In this document: positions 54,904 to 64,000 of the stretch, in pieces | How the letters are laid out: every line of letters starts with the position of its first letter | Numbering within the stretch: the stretch's first letter is position 1 | Translations under genes and position numbers: made by a program | NCBI GenBank assembly: GCA_963693365.1 | Contig: CAVNZM010000008.1 | Span: 62,001 to 126,000, forward strand | Reading direction: 5' to 3' | From: Amoebidium appalachense | Taxonomy: Eukaryota > Ichthyosporea | Length of the DNA stretch: 64,000 bases | Notes under the pieces: generated by a model | What the model saw: the letters and a program-made list of their open reading frames with translations, nothing else | Told to the model about the DNA's origin: nothing | Databases searched by the model: none

Positions 54904-57151
54904 TGAATGCGGAACACAGTACGAAGTACGCATAGACGATGAGAAGCATGATGCAGGACACATGCAAAGGCAAACATTCAAGTATGCAGCATCAGCCATG
55001 CGCACAGTATGCGTCATAAGCAGAGCCCATCCTCAGGGAGGGCCCAAGTCATCAATTGCGTCTGAGTTTCGACCCCTTAGCCCGCGTATATACGACGCTC
55101 CAACTCAGACAGCAGCATCAACTGAACTTGGGTGGGTCAACCCGTCTTGATCAAAGACGAGCAGGGTTGCTTATGCAAGCAAGGTGAGCAAAACGGTGAA
55201 GATGTGTGTGCAAACTAATGCAGTGCAGCGACAAACGCGTATGTGCTTACAGATGCACGACACAGAGCAACCATGCCCGGTTGCATGGAAGTAAAGATGT
55301 CTCCACACAGTGGTCTGTCCTGAAAGGACACCTCTGAAAGAAGACAGGGGGGGTTTGAATGCGGAACACAGTACGAAGTACGCATAGACGATGAGAAGCA
55401 TGATGCAGGACACATGCAAAGGCAAACATTCAAGTATGCAGCATCAGCCATGCGCACAGTATGCGTCATAAGCAGAGCCCATCCTCAGGGAGGGCCCAAG
55501 TCATCAATTGCGTCTGAGTTTCGACCCCTTAGCCCGCGTATATACGACGCTCCAACTCAGACAGCAGCATCAACTGAACTTGGGTGGGTCAACCCGTCTT
55601 GATCAAAGACGAGCAGGGTTGCTTATGCAAGCAAGGTGAGCAAAACGGTGAAGATGTGTGTGCAAACTAATGCAGTGCAGCGACAAACGCGTATGTGCTT
55701 ACAGATGCACGACACAGAGCAACCATGCCCGGTTGCATGGAAGTAAAGATGTCTCCACACAGTGGTCTGTCCTGAAAGGACACCTCTGAAAGAAGACAGG
55801 GGGGGTTTGAATGCGGAACACAGTACGAAGTACGCATAGACGATGAGAAGCATGATGCAGGACACATGCAAGGGGGGATGTGTTAAATAGTACTCTGCAG
55901 GGTGGGCAACTCAATACAGAGTCTGAAGGCCACACACACAAGAGCATGCATAGACAGCAGTGCCCATCCTCAGGAAAGGCCCAGGTCACCCACATCACCC
56001 GAGTTTCGATCAATTCACACCGTCAAAAGGCCCAGGTCACCCACATCACCCGTCAACGAAACACAATGGAAATATGCCCCACTTGACTTGCCAATGTGTG
56101 GTCACCCGTCTTACTCAAGAGACTGGCCAGGGGGTTGTATGCGCCACTGAGGACTAGGCACACGTCTACAACGCACACACAATGCAGAGTGCAAAGCACA
56201 CATTAAAAGTATGCCACAATAAGCAGAGCCCGACCTGTACTTCTCGGTCCACGTGAGGATGTGTCTGCGCACGGCCACGGGCACGTCTTTGGCCCGCATG
56301 CTGTCAAGGTCGCTGCTGAACAGCTCCTCCCAGCTGCCAAATTTGGACGCAACATCCCCCGCCCCCCGGCCAATTGTGCTCAGAAACCGCTCAACCGTCA
56401 TGGGTGTGCCGTCTGCAAGCAAGCCAGCATGTCAGTGGTATCTCATGTCAGCATGTCTCATTGTTCGGGTAGCTGGGCCAAAGAATGGCATTGAAGGGAA
56501 CTAGGATGCTGCACACTTGACACATATATACAAAACGGGGGGGCATGGGCGTATGCATTAGGGAGTTGCAAATATGGAAGTGAGGGGCATTGGTGTCGTA
56601 CTGGTATGGGTGTCATTCGGTGCACATTGATGGCCATAAGAGGTGTGAAGGAGCAATGACACACGCAACTACACAAAAGCACTGAAGGCCAAAACGTGGG
56701 ACAAAGCAAAGGCCCCAGAACAAAGTCTACAGATCAGCACCGCATTGTCCCAGGTGTTGCTTCTCCAAACCACGCGTGTTAGCCCGAATCACAGGCAGGT
56801 ACACTGCTTGAAACTCAGGATACGAATACGTGACCATAGAGCCGCAAAGCATAACTGAACATGCCAAAGGGTTACATTACGACCGAGCGGACAAAAAGGT
56901 AGGGCAAACCCAGAGGGGGTGGTGTCTGTGTCTGTGTGTGTGTGCGTGTGCGCGCGCCCGCATGTGTTCGTATTTTTGCTTTTATTTTTTGGGGCGGGGA
57001 GAGGAAGAAGGGGGGGTGCATCACATCTGGCACTGACACATCCAAGAATACGATGAACAGTCTGGGGTGCAAAATGTGTTTGAAGGAATGCGGGAAGCCT
57101 GCAGGCATCACACATTTTGGTGGCAGTGGCGGTGGTATTGTGTGTGTGTGT

Positions 57152-57200
<49 letters not shown>

Positions 57201-59886
57201 TGTATGTGTTAGAGGGTTGGAAATATGGAGGAGACACCAGAGGACAACAACAAAACATCACAAAAATGATAAACCCGAAATCAAACAATATAAGTGTGCT
57301 GGCAAAAGACACTTGAACAGAGGCCATCACATCACCAGGGAGGGTCCTGTGCCTCCACCAAAGCATGGGTTCGACTATTTGGAGGACAGAGTGGATAGGC
57401 ACAGGGCGCCCAGGCACCAAGGTAACAGGGGCGGGGAATTATTATCTGTAACAGAGCACGACGTAAGAGGGCACGACGTAACAGAGCACGACACAATCAC
57501 AAAGCACAACACAAGGCATATTTTGCAAAGCACACAAAATGAATATGTATCTCAGGCAGATACTATTGGGGGGGGGGGGGGGGGAGGGGGGGATGTATGC
57601 GTTAGTGGGTTGGAAATACGGAGGAGACAACACAGAGCAACAACAAAAACGTCACAAAAATGAGAAGCGTGCAGGCAGAAGACACTTGAACAGAGCCCAT
57701 CATCAGAGGGGTTCCTATGCCTCCACAAAAGCATGGGTTTCAACTCTTTAAACTCTTGCGGGGAAAAAGGGAGAGAGGGAAAGAGGGGAGAAATTACGTG
57801 TTTATGAACGAGCAGAAGAGGAAGAATAGAATACGAGACACACACACACAAGCAGACACACACACACAAACACACATGCATATATATATAATAGGATATA
57901 TATAGAGAGAGGGAGCGAGGAGAGTAACGACGCAGGGCAAGTACACACACATGCACACACACACACACACACACATGGACACACATACACACACAGAAGG
58001 AAGAGAGGGAGAGACACAGAGAGGGAGGGAGGGAGGGAGGGAGTTGAGAGGCGCAAGAGGCAGGAGAGTAGGAAGGGAGAACGAGAGAGTGAAAAGCACA
58101 AACCACACAACTGGTCAACCAGTTACGCACCTAGGGTGTCACGTGGCATGGGCACGGTAGGCACCCTCTTTCTGTGCAGCTGCACGGGGGCTGCTGGTGG
58201 GTCTGCCGGGGCTTCCGCCTCCCCAAACAGTTGTCGGCCAGATGATAGCAGACGCAAAGACAGTGGTCGGTGGCGGACAAGGCCTGTGGAAGGGGGGGGG
58301 GGTGAGCCGGTGTAAGGCGTGTGTGTGTGTGTGTGTGTGTGTGTCGTATGTGTGTGTGCTGGCAAGAAAACTACTTAGGTGGTGATCAAGGTGGTGGTGG
58401 TGTTGGGGGAGTACAGGGCTGAGAAATAAAAGGAGAGGAGTAAAAACAGACAGAAAAAGATGGCCTTTGCAGGCATGCAAGAAAAGAGGTAGACGAGGGG
58501 GGGGGGGGGGGGGGGGAGGGGTTGAATGCGCAATTAAGTCGAAGTACACATAAACAACAGACAACACGATGCAGAGTGCAAACCATACATCAAGAATATG
58601 CATCATATGCAGAGCTCATCCTCAGGTGGGGGCCCACGCCATCTACAGCAAGGTGGGAGCCACAGTGCAAGAGCAAGGGGGAAAGAGAGAGAGTGGGAGA
58701 GATGGGGGGAGGAGGGAGAGCGAAAGAGCGAAAGAGAGCGAGAGAGGGAGGGAAAGAGACGAAGAAGAGAAAGAGAAAGATAGGGGGGGACGGGTGGGGG
58801 GGGGGGGAAAGAGAAGAAGGGGGGAAGGGGGTAGTAAAGGGAGACAAACAGGAAAGGGAGGGGGGGGGGGGGAGGGGGGGGCAGCGAGGGAGAGAAAGAG
58901 CGGGGAGAGAGAGAAAGAGAGAGACAAAGGGAGAGGGAAAGAGGGGGGGTGAAGGGGGAGAGAGAGAGAGATAGATGGAGAAGAGCGAGAGAGTTGTTCT
59001 GTGTGTGTGTGTGTGTGAAGAGCAAGGAACAGAGAAAGAGAGAGAGGGAAAGAGGGGAGAAAGAGAGAGAGGGAAAGAGGGGGGGGTGGAGGGGGTGGAG
59101 GGCGAGAGAGAGAGAGAGAGAGAGAGAAGAGAGAGAGAGTTGTTCTGTGTGTGTGTGTGAAGAGCAAGGAACAGAGTGAATGTGAGAGAGTGAAAGCAAG
59201 AGGTACTGACAAAGAGGATCGAAGGGGTGAGGAGAACAGCGGGGGCACACAAAGGTAAGTTCCCGTTGCCCGAACAGCTACCGTGTAATACAATACTTCA
59301 CACCTCTCCACCCACTGTACACCACTACTGCCAACCTAACCTTCCAGCCAGCCACAAACAGAAAGCACGGATGCATGCAAGGGAGGCCACTAGCCCAAAA
59401 CAACCTGCTCTCATACATTTGTACCCCATCTCTACTTGTTGACCACACAGCCAACTACGCCCTTTTCATTCTTCGCCTCTCCCCCTCTACCCCTCAAACA
59501 AGCACACACACGTTCCACAACAACCAACAAGTCTTTAATACCCTGACCGGGTACGTGAGCTCCCTGAGCATGCATATCAGCGACTGCTAGTGTACCCCTC
59601 CCCCCCCCCCCCCCCCCTCCCCCCCCCCCCCCCCCCACCACCACCACCACGACCTCCACAGACGATGCACTTAAGGTCCACCCCTAACCAGCCTACTGCC
59701 AAGGACACCAACCACACGCTGACAAGCTCAACCCACTCCCTCTCCCTCCCCGTCCTGCACCTTCCGCCGCTGCATAGCCCTGCCAATCCTTTGCGCTTCA
59801 TGGTTCCCAACGCACGTACCTGTGTGTGTTGTTGCCTTTGTGCAGTGCGCACACAGAGGTGCTATTTGCCGTGCCGCCCGAAGCAT
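54755..59886 (-). CDS. mS41: IGR-motif mitochondrial ribosomal protein, mS41-like
   Basis: Exons in transcript order: 59886-59820, 58283-58131, 56412-56235, 54838-54755. Exon 1 gives a mitochondrial-type presequence (MLRAARQIAPLCAHC…), continued by LVRHRPLSLRLLSSGRQLF in exon 2. Exon 3 is the IGR domain: FLSTIGRGAGDVASKFGSWE (83-102), then LFSSDL…VRRHILTWTEKYR, as in yeast Fyv4/mS41 of the mitochondrial small subunit. Splicing to exon 4 in the phase dictated by exon 3 gives YRLGLDPRPMPKTGG, which fits the family's KYR-x-GL pattern. The frame then overruns. One base different in the G6 run (C6 on the plus strand, 54800-54805) would lead to ERKQAAKQKKKSAR and the TGA at 54757-54755, 26 bp before AATAAA (54729-54724). 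So either an assembly or homopolymer error or a real frameshift. Confidence 0.85.
54871..55872 (+). repeat. 452-bp tandem repeat, 2.2 copies (family A)
   Basis: Inside intron 3 of the mS41-like gene. The unit starts GTTTGAATGCGGAACACAG at 54901, 55353 and 55805, with period exactly 452. Copies 1 and 2 look identical by eye, and the third breaks off at about 55872. The first is preceded by a 30-base poly-G run, the others by six or seven G. Confidence 0.92.
55873..56234 (+). repeat. Family A-related degenerate segment
   Basis: GTGCCCATCCTCAGGAAAGG and GAGTTTCGATCAATTC recall the family A interior. CCCAGGTCACCCACATCACC is itself repeated at 55980 and 56030. Confidence 0.6.
56413..58130. repeat. 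mS41 intron 2 with family B repeats
   Basis: Poly-G (57151-57199) then a repeat starting ATGTATGTGTTAGAGGGTTG (57200-57380). A second copy is at 57593-57750 after another G run. Both include ACACTTGAACAGAG-CCATC and CAAAGCATGGGTT. CA and GA arrays fill 57840-58090. No exon recognised. Confidence 0.8.
58284..59819. repeat. mS41 intron 1: G/GA arrays and family A copy
   Basis: Family A copy at about 58500-58660 (poly-G, TTGAATGCGC, CAGAGCTCATCCTCAGG). Then about 550 bp of GA-rich low complexity (58670-59200) with two GT arrays, then unique sequence and a C run (59601-59636). No exon recognised. Confidence 0.8.
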
Positions 59887-60818
59887 GGTTTCCCTTTGTG
59901 CCCGTGGGCTATAAGCTCTAGTACGTGTGGAAGTGACAACCAGCAAACGCTCGCTAGGCGTCCGTGCCTGCGCTCGCTGCCCAAAAAGGTGCAGGCAGGG
60001 GGCTGAGGGGCACACAGGAGCAGGTCAGTGTGCACGTGGGAAGAACTGGATGGGCAAAGCCTATGCTGCACGGTGGGCTGTAGGCCTGTGGGGTGGGGTC
60101 TTGGCCGCTGCCTAACTACGTGCTTGGCTAGGAGGTTAGAAGTGCTCCCAGCGTAAAGAAAAAGCTATGCTAGCTGGGTGCGACGTGTATGTGCCTGCTG
60201 TGTGGAGATGTAAGTATACGTATTTGTAATGATACTGTGTGGCCACGATGTCACCCCTTATTCAGACCAGCAGTTTCATTTTGATAGACCCCAGCCTATA
60301 TTCGAGCCCCCCCAAAATCGCTTAGGCCAGGCACGCAGTCTCCCATGGCTGGAATACCATGGGAGCTCATGTATGTATGTCGATCCTTCACTGCAGCTCA
60401 GACCATGGTCAAAAGTTATATTGGCGTGCCGTAGAGGGTGGACGCACAATGCAGTCGTACTAACTAGCACTCTGAGCGGACATAGAGACAACATACACAC
60501 AGTGCCTGCTTGGTGCAGATCAGTACGGGCTCGTGAGCTCACGGGACAGGCCGGTTGGGGGGCAGAACGGGTGCCCGGGGTGCCACCTGAAACACAACAC
60601 ACTTGGCCAGTTGCGGCACCACACACACAGCAGACCACACACACACACACACACACGGACAGAGGGCACGGGGCCACACACGGTGCAGCAGGCAGACACC
60701 CACACACGGGTGCGGTAGCTACAGGTAGCTGGTGCAGATGAGTGTCCGTAACCGCTAGGGAGGGAGGGCCAGCATGGGCCGGTTAGGCGTGGGGCGGGCG
60801 TGAGCGTGGCGTGGCGTC
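59887..60818. promoter_or_regulatory. Head-to-head spacer of two mitochondrial-protein genes
   Basis: 930 bp separate the divergent start codons at 59886 (-) and 60819 (+). No TATA or repeat dominates. A CA array lies at 60626-60660. It must contain both promoters, and sharing of elements is plausible but not shown. Confidence 0.4.
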
Positions 60819-61032
60819 ATGCGCAGTGCGGCCCGCGGGGTGTCTGCCGCCTACGGTGCCTGCCGCTGGCCTGCCCAGACATCGAGCCGGGGCCTGGGCC
60901 AGTTGGCCCTGGCTGCTGACAGCCCCGGCCCAGCCGGGCCACCAACCACACAGGCCCCAGCACCTGCAAGCAGAGCATGGTGTGTTTTTTGCAAACCCCC
61001 CCCCCCCCCCTCCCCCCCTCTCCCTCCCCTCT

Positions 61033-61063
<31 letters not shown>

Positions 61064-61664
61064 CCTGGCCGCGCGTGCCGCAACCTCGCCCCTCCAGCAC
61101 CTGTTACTTGGCCCCCTTCTTTACACACACACACACTTACTCACTTACACACTCATACACGCACATACATACACTCACTCACTCACACACTCACATACGC
61201 ATACACACAGCCACACACCCAAGACACACACACGCACACCCATCCTCCCAGCCACCTTCCTGCCATTCCCCTCCTCCCTGCCTGCCTGCCTTCTTTCTCC
61301 TTCCCTTGCAAACTCAGTGACCCCCGCCCCCTCCCCCCCCCGGCCGCCGCCCCCTACTTCTCGCCGCTGCCATTTTCTCCTTTTTTCCCGAATGTTGACT
61401 TCTCATCTGTCCTGAAAGGCTGCCAAAAGCTGTTAAGTGTAATAGAACCACCTTTTTGCTTTGTATGAGATACGAATTTCAACACCTGCTCCCTTGATTT
61501 CCGTCTCTTCGAAGCTTAAGAAACCGGCCGTTCGAAACATTTAACACACACAGGCTCGTGTACAGTTGTGCACCCGTGTTACCAATATGCCACCCACTCA
61601 GACATGCATGCCCGTATAAAGAAGACCCAACTCCTATCTATCCATTTATGCCGTCCTTTTGCAC

Positions 61665-61717
<53 letters not shown>

Positions 61718-62280
61718 ACACCGTGTGATCTTCCCCCTCCCCAAGTACACACACCCAAACAGTTTAACCACACTGCCCACCGAACACACAAAAAGCCACG
61801 TCAAACTCCCCCCCTCCCCCCTCTGCCACACACACAGCACCCATGCCGACACCACATTGGCCCTTTCAGTGAAAGGCTAACATGCTGCCAGTATTATCTG
61901 CAGCCACCCCTCACAACACCACTTCCCCAGCCACCCCACTAACCCCCCCCCCCCCTCCCCCCTCTCACAGGCATTACGGACCCTTTGGGCCGCACCTCAC
62001 ACGCACGCTGCAGCAGGCCAGTGGGCCCAGTCACGTGCTGGCCCTGGCCACGGCCAATGCCCACCTGCTGGGGCCCGGCCACCGGGCCACGTGTCTGGGG
62101 GTGCTGGCCGGCATGGCTGCACGGGGCCACACGGGCTGCTTGGGCCACCCGGCCTTCCACCGGCTGGTGGCCATGGCCAGGCCTCGTCTGATGACGCCAC
62201 GAGAGGTTGCGGAGGCGGCACGGGCATTGGGGGCACTGGGGGTTACGGACACAGGGGTGGTGGCCCAGTACTGTTACCAG
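60819..62280 (+). CDS. Helical-repeat protein with mitochondrial presequence, 5' exons
   Basis: Exon 1 is 60819-60979 and exon 2 is 61971-62280. The junction TG|G restores a Trp codon and keeps phase. The N-terminus MRSAARGVSAAYGACRWPAQ, rich in Ala/Arg/Ser and free of acidic residues, looks like a mitochondrial targeting peptide. Exon 2 encodes Ala/Leu-rich helical hairpins (TLQQASGPSHVLALATANAH, then MTPREVAEAARALGALGVTD). The latter pattern recalls FASTK/RAP or OPR-type organellar RNA-binding repeats, but no RAP domain is present in the part seen. The exon 2 donor opens a GT array (62281-62338). No later exon was recognised before the window ends, so the gene is partial. If intron 2 were not spliced the frame would end at 62455-62457 after a Val-Cys repeat, which seems unlikely. 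Confidence 0.65.
60980..61970 (+). repeat. Intron 1 of the helical-repeat gene
   Basis: C-rich tract (60997-61060), degenerate CA (61125-61240) and a C-then-A tract (61667-61716). No exon recognised. Confidence 0.7.
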
Positions 62281-62916
62281 GTGTGTGTGTGTGTGTGTGT
62301 GTGCGTGCATGTGTGTGTGTGTGTGTGTGTGTGTGCGTGCATGCGTACGTGCGTACTTGCTTCTGTGCGTTCTTGGGTGTGTGCTTGCGTGCGTGTGTGG
62401 GCGCATGGCCGGATGTCTGTATCTTCATCTGTTTCTTCTTTGGGTGTGTGTGGGTGAGCGGGCTAGTGGACCAGTGGGCCGGCAGGCAAGAGGGCGCAAA
62501 GGCACACTTTGTCTTGCACACTCTCTCTGCGTGTGTTAACGAATAAATGTTCAAAACTAAATTTCCTCATATACCATATATGGTATATGGGACTATTGGT
62601 CCGTTATATCCCCACCAATCAAATTGAGTGCGGCCAAGAACCATGCATGTGCATAACGGCAGATCGTAATCCCCCATACTCCCTAACTCCCGATACTCAG
62701 TGGGGGCCGATAATCCTACATATGAAATGTGATCAATTACATAGTGAAATTTCAAAATGAACCCTTTCTCTTTAAGGGGGGCAGGAGGGAGGGGGAGGGG
62801 GGGGGGGGGGGGGCATACACGTGCATTTGTGTATGTATGCATGTATTCGTGCTGAAAGGCAGTTGCGTGGATGCGTGAATACATGCTTGTGGGTGCTAGC
62901 ATGCCCGCCTGTATTC

Positions 62917-62961
<45 letters not shown>

Positions 62962-63735
62962 TTTTTTTTTTGCCTCGTATATGTTGTGGGCATGTGTTTG
63001 ATGTGTGCATGCATGCGCATGTTGCTTGGGTACTTCTGCTGCAGATGTGTATATGTGTGTATGCGTCCGGGAGGGAAGGGGGGGGGAGGGGGGGGGGGAC
63101 TGTTTGGGTATTGCTAGCAGTGTGTGAGTGTGTGTTTTGTGTGGTAGTATATGTGTGGGTGTGTCGTGAGGGTTGTAGGGAGGGGGGAGGAAAGGGACGT
63201 AAGGTGGGAAATGCAATGTAGTGCTGGTTAGTTGCCAATATGTGAATTGGTCTCGCTCTCTATCTCCCTCCCCCTCTCTCTCTCCCCCCCCTCCCCCCCC
63301 CTCCCCCTCTCTGTCTCTCTCTTCCTTCCTCCCTCTTCGCGTCTTTAAACCTCTCCCTCTCCGCGTCTGTGACCCTCTCCCTCTCTATCTCGCGCTCCCC
63401 TCTCCCCTCCCCCCCCCCCCCTCCCCCCCCCCCCCCCCCCACACGCACACATTCTCTCTCTCTCTTTCCTCCCTCTCTCCCTCCCATTCTCTCTCTCAAT
63501 TTCTCTCACTCCCTTCCTCCCCCCCCCCACCCCCCCCCCCCCCCCCCCCCCCCTCCCCTCCCCCTTTCTCTCTTTACTGCCCTATTCCTCCCACTCCCCA
63601 TCTCTCACTCCCGGGCCCTACCGTTGTTTCACTCGGCTCACTCCCTCTCCTGCTCGTTTCTTCTCCCTCTCTTGCCCTGGCCCCTTTTCGCTTTTCCTGA
63701 TAACTTCTTCCCCTCCTACCCCTCTTTCTCTCTCT

Positions 63736-63766
<31 letters not shown>

Positions 63767-63804
63767 TCCATTAATCTCTGGCTCCTTTCTCTCTCCCCCC
63801 CCCC

Positions 63805-63839
<35 letters not shown>

Positions 63840-64000
63840 TTTCTCCTCTCTCTTTCGTTGAATGAAGGCGGGAGAGGTCTAAAGTACCGGTTAGTTGGGG
63901 AATTTTTTTTGAAGTTTGCGCAGTGGGTGCTAGAGGATTTTTGTTTTTTTCCTTGTGTCAACCCGCCTCCCCCCCCCCCCCCCCCCCCCCCCCATGGAAT
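62281..64000. repeat. Low-complexity end of window
   Basis: GT array (62281-62338), an AATAAA at 62541, G run (62793-62812), C then T tract (62919-62970), GT-rich sequence, then 600 bp of CT/C pyrimidine tracts (63245-63850) and a final C run (63971-63993). No exon supported. Confidence 0.7.

Noticed and set aside
54571-55017. 148-codon minus-strand frame through mS41 exon 4
   Set aside because: It overlaps the real exon in one phase but runs through poly-C and repeat DNA and past the poly(A) signal.
60783-61100. Minus-strand frame opposite exon 1 of the helical-repeat gene
   Set aside because: The plus-strand model has a presequence, a phase-matched splice and a coding continuation. The minus frame is Gly/Arg-rich antisense.

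Overview
This is a nuclear genome window from an intron-rich eukaryote. The evidence is GT-AG introns (plus one GC-AG), AATAAA poly(A) signals, an ER chaperone ending in KDEL, two predicted mitochondrial precursor proteins, a Ty1/copia retrotransposon primed from initiator tRNA-Met, and an APE-type LINE. Exons are GC-rich, with G or C at most third positions. Introns and spacers are packed with (CA/GT)n, (CT/GA)n and long C/G homopolymers. The species cannot be named from this sequence. Presence of a GRP94-type HSP90 argues against most fungi, and a protist or alga fits best (inference).

Layout: (1) 277-1469, a 5'-truncated LINE copy. (2) 2683-11634 (+), a complete 16-exon endoplasmin/GRP94 gene of 798 codons. 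Its introns hold a MITE, a partial exon duplication, a 31-bp minisatellite and a SINE-like piece. (3) 11.7-18.1 kb, a desert of simple repeats. (4) 18090-26832, a Ty1/copia element whose 5' LTR is split by a second, non-autonomous copia-type LTR element in the opposite orientation. Both insertions have exact 5-bp target duplications. (5) 26.8-30.8 kb, more simple repeats. (6) 30858-31544 (-), an intronless single C2H2 zinc-finger gene. (7) 33-36.3 kb, CA/GT arrays and a 1-kb tandem duplication. (8) 37185-45450 (-), a seven-exon gene for a 258-residue Rab-fold protein in which every nucleotide-binding motif is degenerate. (9) 46850-51615 (-), a near-intact 4.8-kb LINE with overlapping ORF1 and ORF2, followed by a third truncated copy at 51993-53214. 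(10) 54755-59886 (-), a four-exon gene for an IGR-motif mitochondrial ribosomal protein of the mS41 type. It lies head to head with (11) 60819-62280 (+), the first two exons of a helical-repeat protein with a mitochondrial presequence. (12) 62.3-64 kb, pyrimidine-rich low-complexity DNA.

Exon chains were built by hand from splice signals, reading-frame phase and family resemblance. In every complete gene the exon lengths close the frame exactly, except for one single-base problem in the mS41 last exon. The most unusual items are the pseudoGTPase, the nested LTR elements that share a half-tRNA primer site, a LINE with a stop codon in a readthrough-like context, and dispersed repeats that begin at poly-G (poly-C) tracts.
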